Shown here: positions 22,727 through 30,870 of the stretch, piece after piece
Layout of the letters: the number at the start of each line of letters is the position of its first letter
Numbering within the stretch: the first letter of the stretch is position 1
Assembly (NCBI RefSeq): GCF_018274385.1
Contig: NZ_JAAFYZ010000110.1
Location: 1-32,179 of the forward strand
Reading direction: 5' to 3'
Length of the DNA: 32,179 nt
Source: Catenulispora pinistramenti
Lineage (GTDB): Bacteria; Actinomycetota; Actinomycetes; Streptomycetales; Catenulisporaceae
The notes under the pieces: generated by a model
Told to the model about the DNA's origin: nothing
The model's input: only the letters and a program-made list of their open reading frames with translations
Databases searched by the model: none
Made by a program: the position numbers and the translations under genes

Positions 22727-23512
22727 TCAGGCCTGAGGCTGCGGCTGCCCGGCGACCACCAGTCCCGACTCGTACGCCAACACCACGGCCTGGGCCCGGC
22801 TGGACAGGTTCAGCTTGGCCATCGCGCGGTTCAGGTGCGTCTTGACCGTGCCCTCGCTGACCACCAGCCGCTCGGCGATCTCGCCGTTCGACAGGCCGGT
22901 GGCGACCAGCCGCAACACGTCGGTCTCGCGGGTGGTGAGCGCGGCCAGGGCGGCCCGCTCGGCCGACGACGGGCCTTCCGGACGCCGCGAGCGCGGGACG
23001 AGACCGGTCGGCGGCCAGTCCGCGGAGCCGCCGGGGATGCCTCCGGCGCCGGGACCGGGGCCGGAGGGCTCCGCGTCCGGGCCGGTCGCCTTGACGTAGG
23101 CCTGCACCAGGCGGCGGGTCACCGCCGAGGAGAACAGCGTGTCCCCGTCGGCGACCGCCTTCAACGCCGCGAGCAGGCGCTCCGGCGGGGTGTCCTTCAA
23201 CACGAAGCCGTCCGCGCCGGCCCGCAGCGCCTCGTACACGTACTCGTCCATGTCGAAGGTCGTGAGGATCAGGATGTGCGGCAGCTTCTCCGCGCCGGAG
23301 CCGAGGATCGCGCGGGTGGCGGCGATCCCGTCCATGTCCGGCATCCGGATGTCCATCAGCACCACATCGGGCTCGGTCAGCGCGGCCATGGTGACCGCCT
23401 CGGCGCCGTCGCACGCCTCACCGACCACCTCGTAACCGGGGGCGGCCCGCAAGATGGCCGCCATCCCGGCGCGGATCAACACCTGGTCGTCGACGATCAG
23501 AACCTTGACCAT
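22727..23512 (-). CDS. NarL/LuxR-family response regulator
   Basis: From the ATG at 23512 the product is 261 aa. The receiver domain (1 to about 120) has the acidic pair D8/D9, phospho-acceptor D54 in VVLMDIRMPDMDG, T84/T85 and K106 in GFVLKD. The C-terminal LuxR helix-turn-helix (about 195-255) is typical: LTTRETDVLRLVATGLSNGE and VVSEGTVKTHLNRAMAKLNL. The linker between them (about 145-190) is unusually long and Pro/Gly-rich. The frame continues 46 codons upstream of 23512, but receivers start at the chosen MVKVLIVDDQ. No histidine kinase gene adjoins it; the nearest is at 30871. A hairpin follows its stop. Confidence 0.9.
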   Translation of the reverse strand: MVKVLIVDDQVLIRAGMAAILRAAPGYEVVGEACDGAEAVTMAALTEPDVVLMDIRMPDMDGIAATRAILGSGAEKLPHILILTTFDMDEYVYEALRAGADGFVLKDTPPERLLAALKAVADGDTLFSSAVTRRLVQAYVKATGPDAEPSGPGPGAGGIPGGSADWPPTGLVPRSRRPEGPSSAERAALAALTTRETDVLRLVATGLSNGEIAERLVVSEGTVKTHLNRAMAKLNLSSRAQAVVLAYESGLVVAGQPQPQA

Positions 23513-23585
23513 CCGCGTCCCGCCGCCCTGTCGATCCCGGAGGCGTCCCGTCGACGCCGCCACTGGCACTACCCCGAAGCCACCG

Positions 23586-23599
23586 GAGCATTCATGCTC
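23586..23599. promoter_or_regulatory. Small palindrome upstream of the response regulator
   Basis: GAGCA (23586-23590) and TGCTC (23595-23599) are inverted copies 74 bp upstream of the response-regulator start, in the 113-bp gap after the kinase stop. It may be an operator; the arms are short. Confidence 0.25.
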
Positions 23600-23625
23600 A
23601 TGTGTTAACAACCTGCTGAATTCTG

Positions 23626-25620
23626 TCAGACGTTGCCGTCCTCGGACCACAGTTCACTCGCGTCCCCGTTGCACATCGCCTCGGCCACCGAACCGCCGGA
23701 CGCCTTCAGACACAACATGTCCGCGGAGTTCTGCAGTTCGGTGCCGCCGCCGGAACCGCCGGTCTTCGACCACACCTGGGACAGGTCCCCGCTGCAGGCC
23801 TTCACGCTCACCGCACCGCCACCGCCGCCGGACAGACAGTTCCCACTGTCCCCGTTGACCAGCTCCTCCTGCCCGGTGACCGCACCGAGCCCGAGGATCC
23901 CCGGCGCCTTGGACTGCCAGCCCTGCGTCTTGCTGTCGGCACAGGCCTGGAGCGCCGCGCCGCCGGCCAGACAGCTGCCGGTGGCCGAGTTCTGGAACCG
24001 ATGGTAGTCGGACGGCAGCAGCGGTCCGGTCGAGGAGGCCGTGGGCGGGGGGCCCGCCGGAACGCTGGCCGCGGTCGAGGCCGTCGTGGTGACGGTGTGC
24101 GTCGGCTCCGCGGAGGTCGAGTGGCGAGTGCTGGGCGAACTGCTGGAGCTGGACCGCGACGAGGACGTGCCGCTGGTACTGCTCTGCGCCGCGGCGGAGC
24201 CGCTGGTCGCCGCCCCGGGGCTGGTCGCGGTCGGCGATTGGCCGGGACCGGCGGCGTACTTGGAGCCGGACGAGGAAGAGTCCTTGGACGGGACCAACGC
24301 CCACGCGCCGACGGCGAGCAAGATGACGACCGCGACGAGCGCCAGCGGTTTGCCCAAGCCACGCCGATCGCGTGCGCCGCCGGCCACCGCGGCCCGCTCG
24401 CCGTATCCGCCGCGTCGGCCGCCGCGTCCGCTGTCGCCGGCCCGGCCGCTGTCCGGTCCTCGGCGATCATCCGATCCGCGCCGGTCGTCCGATCCCCGCC
24501 GGTCCTCCGGCCGGCGCCGACCGCCGCCCCCGCCCCGAGGCCCGGGAACCATCGCGTCTTCGTCCACCCGGTCCGGCCGGACCATGGTGTCGTCCGGACG
24601 TGAGACGTACTCGTCGTCACCGGGGTAGACGTCCATGGCGTCGGTCATGTCGACCGAGCGGGAGGGGTCGGCGAACGTGGGCGAGTCCGGCGCTTCCAGC
24701 GCGAGCCCGGCGGTCGCCGCGAGCGGGTCGGCCATCACCAGCGCGGTCGAGACCCCGTCCGGTATCAGGGCCCGAAGAGCGCGGCCGAAGCCGGCCGCGT
24801 CCGGGAACCGGTCGGCGGGCTCCTTGGCCATGGCCCGGTCGATGACTTCGGCCAGGCCGGGCAGATCGGGGCAGTCCAGCAACGGGGCCGGTTCGCTCAG
24901 CGCCAGATAGATGGTCCGGCGTACGTCTTGTCCGGCGCCGCCGAACGGCGGCCGGCCGGCGATCAGCTCGTACAGCGTCGAGCCGAGCGCGTAGACGTCG
25001 GAGGAGGCGGTCGGGACGCCGCGGGTCATCAGCTCCGGCGCGGCGTGCTGCGGGGAGAAGACGTCGAGCACGGAGGAGGAGTTGCTGGCGTCCAGCAGCC
25101 AGGACACGCCGAAGTCGGCCAAGGCCGGTTCGCCGTACCGGGAGACCAGGATGTTGTTGGGCTTCACGTCCCGGTGCAGCACGCCGAGGGCGTGCGCGGC
25201 GTGCAGGGCGTCGGCGATCTTCGCGCCGACCCCGGCCGCCTGCGCTCCGGGGAGCGGGCCACGCCGGGTCAGCCACTGCTTCATGGACCCGCCGTCATAC
25301 AGGTCCATGGCCAGATACGGCCGTCCGGAGGCCGTGGTCCCGGTGTCCAGCACGGTCACCACGTGCGGGTGGTCGCTGAGCCGGCCGGCCAGCCGCACCT
25401 CGCGCACGAACCGGCGCCGGGCGTCCTCGTCCGGGCCGACGATCGTCAGCAGTTTGAGGGCGACGTCGCGCTCGAAGGACTCCTGCACGGCCCGGTAGAC
25501 CACGCTGAAGCCGCCGTGCCCGATGCGCGCTAAGTCCCGGTATCCCGGGACGTGCTCGGGCGTGTCAAGAACCTGAGTCGTCTGTGGCGCTGTACCCATC
25601 GGACCACTATGGCGTGTCAT
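23626..25620 (-). CDS. Membrane Ser/Thr protein kinase with extracellular ricin-type lectin domain
   Basis: From the ATG at 25620 the product is 664 aa. The Hanks kinase domain (about 27-290) is complete: glycine loop IGHGGFSVVY, VALK lysine K56, E74, HRDVKPNNIL with D151, DFGVSW with D169 and the APEL motif. A charged Arg/Asp/Gly linker is followed by one membrane helix (PLALVAVVILLAVGAWALV), a Ser/Thr stalk, and about 125 residues with three QxW-like ricin-trefoil repeats (ALQACADSKTQGWQSK, VKACSGDLSQVWSK, AMCNGDASELWSE). The outside part may bind sugar or cell-wall polymer and tune the kinase. Leu30 is a TTA codon (25531-25533). An alternative ATG at 25599 follows CATAGT by 6 nt and could be a leaderless start. 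Confidence 0.92.
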   Translation of the reverse strand: MTRHSGPMGTAPQTTQVLDTPEHVPGYRDLARIGHGGFSVVYRAVQESFERDVALKLLTIVGPDEDARRRFVREVRLAGRLSDHPHVVTVLDTGTTASGRPYLAMDLYDGGSMKQWLTRRGPLPGAQAAGVGAKIADALHAAHALGVLHRDVKPNNILVSRYGEPALADFGVSWLLDASNSSSVLDVFSPQHAAPELMTRGVPTASSDVYALGSTLYELIAGRPPFGGAGQDVRRTIYLALSEPAPLLDCPDLPGLAEVIDRAMAKEPADRFPDAAGFGRALRALIPDGVSTALVMADPLAATAGLALEAPDSPTFADPSRSVDMTDAMDVYPGDDEYVSRPDDTMVRPDRVDEDAMVPGPRGGGGGRRRPEDRRGSDDRRGSDDRRGPDSGRAGDSGRGGRRGGYGERAAVAGGARDRRGLGKPLALVAVVILLAVGAWALVPSKDSSSSGSKYAAGPGQSPTATSPGAATSGSAAAQSSTSGTSSSRSSSSSSPSTRHSTSAEPTHTVTTTASTAASVPAGPPPTASSTGPLLPSDYHRFQNSATGSCLAGGAALQACADSKTQGWQSKAPGILGLGAVTGQEELVNGDSGNCLSGGGGGAVSVKACSGDLSQVWSKTGGSGGGTELQNSADMLCLKASGGSVAEAMCNGDASELWSEDGNV

Positions 25621-25677
25621 GACCTGCGTTCCCGTCCGTTCCACGACATCCGCGATATCCCCGGCAAAGCACGACGG

Positions 25678-25724
25678 GGCGGTGGTGTGGCGGCACGCTC
25701 TTTCCGTGCCGTCACACCACCGCC
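25678..25724 (-). terminator. Strong hairpin after the WXG100 gene
   Basis: Two 20-nt arms (25678-25697 and 25705-25724) pair with a single G-T position and enclose a 7-nt loop CTCTTTC. It lies 73 bp after the WXG100 stop and 58 bp upstream of the kinase start, so it should end the EssC-WXG100 transcript and separate it from the kinase gene. No T-run follows. Confidence 0.8.
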
Positions 25725-25796
25725 ATCGCCGGGTGGGTGCTTGCTGTTCAGTTCAGTCCGCTCGCTCGCTCCATCCGGCGCGTGAGGCCGGAAGTC

Positions 25797-26156
25797 TTAC
25801 AGGCCCGAGGTGAGGCCGTTGACCAGGCCGCCGACCACCGGCAGGGAGCCGACGACCGGCAGGCCGCCGCCGCTGCCGGCCTGGGTGACGTTGCCGAGCA
25901 CGCCGCCGACCTGCTGCTGCAGCTCCATGAGGGTGGCGCGCACGGTGTCCAGCTGCTGCTGGGCCGCCGGCCAGATGGTGCTGCTGAACAGCGACGCCGC
26001 CGGGCCCTCCCAGACCGCGGGGTCGGTCAGCGCCAGGCCGTGCGAGGTGATCTGCGAGAGCACGTCGCCCAGCGGGCCCTGCAGGAGGTTGAGCAGCTGG
26101 CCGATGTGCAGGTGCGCTTCGGCTGTGACCTTGACAGTGCCGCCGTCAGTCATCAT
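25797..26156 (-). CDS. WXG100 (ESAT-6-like) protein
   Basis: The product is 119 aa (or 118 from the second ATG at 26153, which is better spaced from GGAG). It has two amphipathic helices (HLHIGQLLNLLQGPLGDVLS and WPAAQQQLDTVRATLMELQQ) joined by a turn with the WxG motif in DPAVWEGPAASLF. That is the ESAT-6/WXG100 helical-hairpin pattern. Such proteins are substrates and sometimes structural partners of type VII secretion systems. An additional hydrophobic Gly/Val/Leu C-terminal end (GLPVVGSLPVVGGLVNGL) goes beyond the usual 100 residues. It follows the EssC-like ATPase gene by 99 bp. There is only one WXG gene here, so it may form homodimers. Confidence 0.85.
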   Translation of the reverse strand: MMTDGGTVKVTAEAHLHIGQLLNLLQGPLGDVLSQITSHGLALTDPAVWEGPAASLFSSTIWPAAQQQLDTVRATLMELQQQVGGVLGNVTQAGSGGGLPVVGSLPVVGGLVNGLTSGL

Positions 26157-26255
26157 GACGCTCCATCTTCGTTCGTTCGGCGGATCCGCGTGGGACGGCG
26201 TCCGCCAATTGGCTATTGGTACGCCTTGGAATCCCTCGGCGGTACGACCACAAAG

Positions 26256-29200
26256 TTAGGACCATCCAGTCGTCCGGTCGTCTAACGAGCGGTGTAATTC
26301 CGAGCTACCACGGTCGTTATAGAAGTCGCCGGGCGTCGCCAGCACTAGTTGCACTCCCTCGATCGTGCCGTCGCAGACGAGGTAGCCCCGGCCGGGCAGC
26401 GGCGCCATCGGGCTGTGCCGTGGCAGCGGGGTGCCGAGCAGGTCGTGGTCCTGGTTGTGGTCCGGGACCAGCAGCACGCCGCAGCGGGCCTCCCGGATCT
26501 TCTGCGTCCACTGGCCGAACTGCCGGCGGATGCCGTCGCTGCGGCCGGCGGCGATCACGTGCCGGCCGGGCTTGGCCAGGAACCGGTCGATCACCCCCAG
26601 GGTGTCGGTGACCGTGTCGGCGTCGTCAACCAGGAGTAGAGCTCGGTCGCCCGCGGAGTCCAGCGCGCGGTCGAGCTCCGTGTACTCGGTGCAGCTGATG
26701 ACCGTCGGCGGCAGATCGCGCAGCGGCGAGCGCCGGGGCGCGAACGCCACCAGCGCCGGCGGTTCGGCGCCGGTCAGGACCATGTGCGCGATCGCGACCA
26801 GGGCGCTGCTGCGGCCGGAGCGCGGGGGTCCGGCGACGAGTGCGTGTTCGTGTTCGTGCAGCCGCAGGACGGCGGCGGCCAGGGCGCTGTCGGTGAAGCC
26901 GACCGGGATGGACCACGGTTCGCCGCCGGTGGCGGCGGCGACCCCGGCCCGGCGCATCCGGTCGATCGGGATCACCTCGGGCAGCAGCCGGACCTTGTTG
27001 GCGGTGCGCGGCGCCCCGGTCCAGCGGGTGGCGACGCCGCTGACGGCGGCGGCGAGGTCGGCGCCGGGGTAGCCGATCTGCACGACCTGGCGGGTGGCGA
27101 CGACCACGGCGCGGCCCGGCACGGCGGCGGGCACCGCGCGGCGCGGGACGTCGAAGCTCCCGTAGTCGGTGGCGTCGGCCAGGCGCAGCAACAGTTTCTG
27201 CCGGCTCAGGGCGCCCCAGGCGCCGGGGATCGCGCCGAGGCGGTCGCCGGTGGCGATGATGTAGAGGCCGACCGCGGGGCCGTCGGCGTAGACCCGTTCC
27301 AGGTCGTCCAGGACCTGCATGCCGCCGAAGTCCTTCTCCAGCTCCGAGCGCAGCGATCCGACGTTGTCGATGAGCACGATGACGCGCGGCGGTCCGGGGT
27401 CGTAGGGGTCGCGCAGGGAGCCGCCGGCCTTGCGGTTGTTCAGTTCGGCTCGCAGCATCCTGATCAATCGGACCTGCCGGGGCCGGTCGCCGGGGCCGAT
27501 GTAGGCGCCGGTGTGCGGCAGGCCTTGCAGCGGTGCCAGGGCGCCGGAGCCGAGGTCCAGCACGTACAGGTGCAGGCGGTCCGGCGCCTCGGCGGCGGCC
27601 ACGGACAGGGCGAGCGTGGACAGCGCCGTGGTGGTGCCGGAGTTGACGCCGCCGTAAATCAGCATGTTGCCGACCGCCGGGTCCCAGCCGACCGTGTACT
27701 GGGCCTGCCGGTCCGGGTCGTCAAGCAGCGCGTACGCGGCCAGGCCGGCGCTGTCGGTCTGCAGGCCCTTGGCGGCCGGGCCGAGTTCGTGCAGCGGGAT
27801 CGCGGTCGGCAGCGGGTCCGGCCAGGGCCGCCGGGGTTGCGCGAAGCCGGCCGAGTAGCTGGCGTGCTGCGCGGCCTCGACCAGCCGGGCCAGGTCGGTC
27901 GGCTGGCCGGCGGCGGCTTGTTCGGGTGCCGCGACGGCTCCGGCCCGCTCCCCCGATGTCAACCTGAAGGGCAGGAGGGACAGCCGGCCTGCGGCGTTGT
28001 CCACGGGAGTGACGCCGGTGGACAGCGCGGTCTGCACCGGTAGCACCTCACCCGCGCTCACCCGGTAGAACCCGCGGCCCCACTGCCGGCTGCCGATGCT
28101 CGCGGCGACCGGGGAGTCGATGACGTCGGCGGAGTCGGCGCTGCTCTCCAACCGCAGCGCCAGGCGCAGTTTGACGTTGTTCTTGATGGCGTCGTTGACC
28201 GAGCCGGAGGGCCGCTGGGTCGCCATCACCAGGTGCATGCCGAGGCTGCGGCCCCGCTGGGCGATGCTGACCAGGGCGTCGACGAACTCGGGCAGGGCCT
28301 TGACCAGGGTGGCGAACTCGTCGATGACCACGACCAGGCGGGGCATCGGTTCCAGGTCCAGGCGCTGGGTGTCGCGCAGCCGTTGGTAGTCGCGGACGTG
28401 GCTCAGGCCCACGCCGCGCAACGCGTGTTCGCGGTGCCGCAGTTCGGCTTCCAGGCAGCGCAGGGCCCGTTCGCCCAGCTGCTCGTCCAGGTCGGTGACC
28501 AGACCGACGACGTGTGGCAGCCGCGCGCATTCGTCCAGCGCGCCGCCGCCCTTGTAGTCGACCAGCGCGAAGGTCAGGTGCTCGGGGTCGGCGCCGGCCG
28601 CGAGCGCGGCTATCAGGGTTCGCAGAAGCTCGCTCTTGCCGGAGCCGGTGGTACCGGCGAACAGGGCGTGCGGGCCGTCGTCATCGAGGTCGACCTCGAA
28701 CTCGCCGTGGTCGGTGACGCCGAGCACGGCGCGGGCCCGCAGGGTGCCGACCGTGCTGCGCCAGCGACCGGCCAGGGCGGCGTCCAGCGCGCCGTCCAGA
28801 TGCAGCAGCGGCAACAGGTTGACGCGGTCCGGCAGCCCGGCGCCGGCCGCCTTGACCTCCGGGTCCTCGAACCGGGCCAGCGCCCGGGCCACGGCGCGGG
28901 CCCGGGGCCGGGTCATCCCGGAGACCAGGACATCGTCAACGCGCTGGCCGGAGGCGACGCGGTGCAGCCGGCCGAAGCCGTCGGCCGAGACCGACAGCAC
29001 CTCGGTGCAGACCGCGGGCAGGCGGCGGGTGAGTACGATCCCCGCGACCGGTCCGGCCTGGCCGCCGAGCAGGTCGCGCAGCGCGCACGGCCGGCCTTCG
29101 AGCAGCGTGGCGCCGTCGACGACGAGCAGCAGGGTCGGCAGGCCGGCGGCGGAGGGGTCGGCGGGGCGTCCGGCGCCGAAGCCGCCGGGACCGGCGTTCG

Positions 29201-30638
29201 CGTCGGCGAGTTCGGCCAGCAGGCTGCGGGCCAGGGTCTCGCAGTGTTCGGCGCCGACGGCGACGTAGCGCGAGGCGCCCGAACGCGGGTCGGCGCCGTG
29301 CGGGAGCCACTTGGTCCAGTCCCAGTCGGCGATACGGTCCTCGTCGGCGAAGACCGCGACCGCGACGTCGGCCGGACCGCTCTCGGTGACCGCCTGGCAC
29401 AGCAGCGACCGGGCCGCGGACAGGGCCGCCGGCCGGTCGCCTTCCAGGCCCAGCACGCCGCCGTCGGCCAGGTTCACGGCCACCGGGACCTGGTTCAGCC
29501 AGGAGGCCTCGGAGATGGCGTCGGCGATGGCCGGATCAGGCTCCTGATCCGTACCCGTACGTCGGCCGTGGTCCACCGGCGGGACCCAGCTCTGGTCGGC
29601 CAATCCGGCGGACAGGCGCAGGAAGTCGGCCGCGCCGCGGCGGCGCTCCCACAGCCGAAGGCCCGGAACCGAGGCGCGGTAAAGGACTTCGGCCGGGTCG
29701 GGGTAGTCCTCGCGCCGGCGGTCTTCCTCGTCTTCGCGGCGCTCCTGGAGCTCGTCGTGGACTTCGGCCAGCCGCGCCACGTAGTCGCGCTTGCCGCGCC
29801 GCAGCCCGACCCGGCCGCGGGTCCGGTCCTCCATCTGGGTGCCGATCATCATGATCGGGCTGAAGATCGCGAACAGGGCGAAGGCCGGGTTCTTCATGAT
29901 CATCACCATCACGCCGGCCAGGATGATCGGCGCGACGATGGTGGTGACCCGGAACGGCTGGGAGTTGGAGCGCTTCGGCGCCTGCGGCAGCTTGATCGGC
30001 GCGCTCTCGGCCGCGGCGGCCAGGCGCGGCGCGCGGTTGAACGGCAGGGTGCCGCCGGGGCCGGCCTCGTGGGCCGGGTTGACGTACTGGACCGGGCCGA
30101 GGTCGGTGGCCGGGAGGATCCGGAACGGCACCCGGCCGGCCGCCGAGACGATGTCCTGCGGGCCGACCCGCGCCGGTCCGGTCAGGCGTTGGCCGTTCAC
30201 GTCGGTGCCGTTGCGCGAGCCGAGGTCGCGGACCCGGACCAGGCCGTCCCGGGTGACGTCGATCTCACAGTGCAGCCGCGACAGATCCGGGCTGTCTATT
30301 CGGACGTCGGCCTGCTCGCCGCGGCCCAGGCGATAGCGGCCGGGCAACAGCGGCACCGACAGGCCCGCGTCCAACCCGCCGATGACCCGCAGCACGAAGC
30401 CGCGGTCGGACATCGTGCCGGTATCGGTGTCCGGGACCACGGTCAGCGAGACCTCGGAACCCGTGACGAGCCCGGACGCGCTCAGCGCAGTGGCCGGCGC
30501 GGTCGGCCGGCCGTCGATCAGCAGGGCGCCGCCGTAGCCGCCCAGAGCCGTGGCCAGGTCTCCCACCACCGCGTCCTGGCGGCCGAGCCGCAGCTCCATA
30601 TCGCGTTCGACCCCAGCGTCCCGATGGACGAACCTCAT
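26256..30638 (-). CDS. FHA-containing FtsK/SpoIIIE ATPase, EssC-like type VII secretion protein
   Basis: From the ATG at 30638 (GGCAGG upstream) the product is 1460 aa. Residues 1-70 look like an EssC-type small N-terminal domain. A canonical FHA domain (about 100-155) keeps GR, SRLH (S120, H123) and N143. Two membrane helices lie at about 231-268. Three FtsK/SpoIIIE ATPase modules follow. The first has an intact P-loop GTTGSGKS (662-669) and Walker B VVVIDE. The second P-loop GGVNSGTT (996-1003) and the third GPPRSGRS (1270-1277) lack the lysine, though Walker B aspartates remain. FHA, two helices and three ATPase modules match EssC of Firmicute-type systems more than the split actinobacterial EccC. 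An upstream GTG-initiated extension to 30755 was rejected because it adds no recognisable domain. Confidence 0.92.
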   Translation of the reverse strand: MRFVHRDAGVERDMELRLGRQDAVVGDLATALGGYGGALLIDGRPTAPATALSASGLVTGSEVSLTVVPDTDTGTMSDRGFVLRVIGGLDAGLSVPLLPGRYRLGRGEQADVRIDSPDLSRLHCEIDVTRDGLVRVRDLGSRNGTDVNGQRLTGPARVGPQDIVSAAGRVPFRILPATDLGPVQYVNPAHEAGPGGTLPFNRAPRLAAAAESAPIKLPQAPKRSNSQPFRVTTIVAPIILAGVMVMIMKNPAFALFAIFSPIMMIGTQMEDRTRGRVGLRRGKRDYVARLAEVHDELQERREDEEDRRREDYPDPAEVLYRASVPGLRLWERRRGAADFLRLSAGLADQSWVPPVDHGRRTGTDQEPDPAIADAISEASWLNQVPVAVNLADGGVLGLEGDRPAALSAARSLLCQAVTESGPADVAVAVFADEDRIADWDWTKWLPHGADPRSGASRYVAVGAEHCETLARSLLAELADANAGPGGFGAGRPADPSAAGLPTLLLVVDGATLLEGRPCALRDLLGGQAGPVAGIVLTRRLPAVCTEVLSVSADGFGRLHRVASGQRVDDVLVSGMTRPRARAVARALARFEDPEVKAAGAGLPDRVNLLPLLHLDGALDAALAGRWRSTVGTLRARAVLGVTDHGEFEVDLDDDGPHALFAGTTGSGKSELLRTLIAALAAGADPEHLTFALVDYKGGGALDECARLPHVVGLVTDLDEQLGERALRCLEAELRHREHALRGVGLSHVRDYQRLRDTQRLDLEPMPRLVVVIDEFATLVKALPEFVDALVSIAQRGRSLGMHLVMATQRPSGSVNDAIKNNVKLRLALRLESSADSADVIDSPVAASIGSRQWGRGFYRVSAGEVLPVQTALSTGVTPVDNAAGRLSLLPFRLTSGERAGAVAAPEQAAAGQPTDLARLVEAAQHASYSAGFAQPRRPWPDPLPTAIPLHELGPAAKGLQTDSAGLAAYALLDDPDRQAQYTVGWDPAVGNMLIYGGVNSGTTTALSTLALSVAAAEAPDRLHLYVLDLGSGALAPLQGLPHTGAYIGPGDRPRQVRLIRMLRAELNNRKAGGSLRDPYDPGPPRVIVLIDNVGSLRSELEKDFGGMQVLDDLERVYADGPAVGLYIIATGDRLGAIPGAWGALSRQKLLLRLADATDYGSFDVPRRAVPAAVPGRAVVVATRQVVQIGYPGADLAAAVSGVATRWTGAPRTANKVRLLPEVIPIDRMRRAGVAAATGGEPWSIPVGFTDSALAAAVLRLHEHEHALVAGPPRSGRSSALVAIAHMVLTGAEPPALVAFAPRRSPLRDLPPTVISCTEYTELDRALDSAGDRALLLVDDADTVTDTLGVIDRFLAKPGRHVIAAGRSDGIRRQFGQWTQKIREARCGVLLVPDHNQDHDLLGTPLPRHSPMAPLPGRGYLVCDGTIEGVQLVLATPGDFYNDRGSSELHRSLDDRTTGWS

Positions 30639-30870
30639 CGCCTGCCACCCAGTTTTGTTCCCAACACTTACGCCGCACGACGCTACGCAACCGTGCAAAG
30701 GTCCAGGGTTCCAGGCCGGATCGGTCCGCCGCGTTACCCCTGAGTTGACAATCAAGATCCGTTCTCTAACTACCGCAGCAGGTCCGGCTACCGCAAAGGT
30801 TTACCCTCGTTAGGCTGAAACCCGGCCCCAACTGAGGACAAAGCCCGGATGTGCTCCCTAGTTTGGCTGG
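30639..30870. promoter_or_regulatory. Divergent promoter region of the EssC-like and sensor-kinase genes
   Basis: The 232-bp gap holds a candidate plus-strand promoter, TTGACA at 30745-30750 and TAACTA at 30767-30772 with 16 bp between. A second one lies close to the sensor kinase: AGGACA at 30835-30840, 18 bp, TAGTTT at 30859-30864. I could not define the minus-strand promoter of the EssC-like gene. No other gene was seen. Confidence 0.4.
30859..30864 (+). promoter_or_regulatory. Candidate -10 element for a leaderless sensor-kinase transcript
   Basis: TAGTTT is followed by exactly 6 nt and the ATG at 30871. AGGACA, 18 bp upstream, matches four of six bases of the TTGACA consensus. No ribosome binding site precedes the ATG. 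Confidence 0.5.

Noticed and set aside
14300-30638. One single operon from the EssC-like gene to the TIR gene
   Set aside because: Strong hairpins at 25678-25724 and 22693-22721 and gaps of around 100 bp or more argue for several transcripts.
25797-30638. A complete ESX (EccB-EccC-EccD-EccE-MycP) locus
   Set aside because: Only an EssC/EccC-like ATPase and one WXG100 gene are present; no other ESX component is seen.
28233-30743. An 836-codon open frame on the plus strand
   Set aside because: It lies wholly opposite the EssC-like gene; its product is Gln/Gly/Arg/Val-rich with no domain, the usual artefact of high-GC antisense frames.
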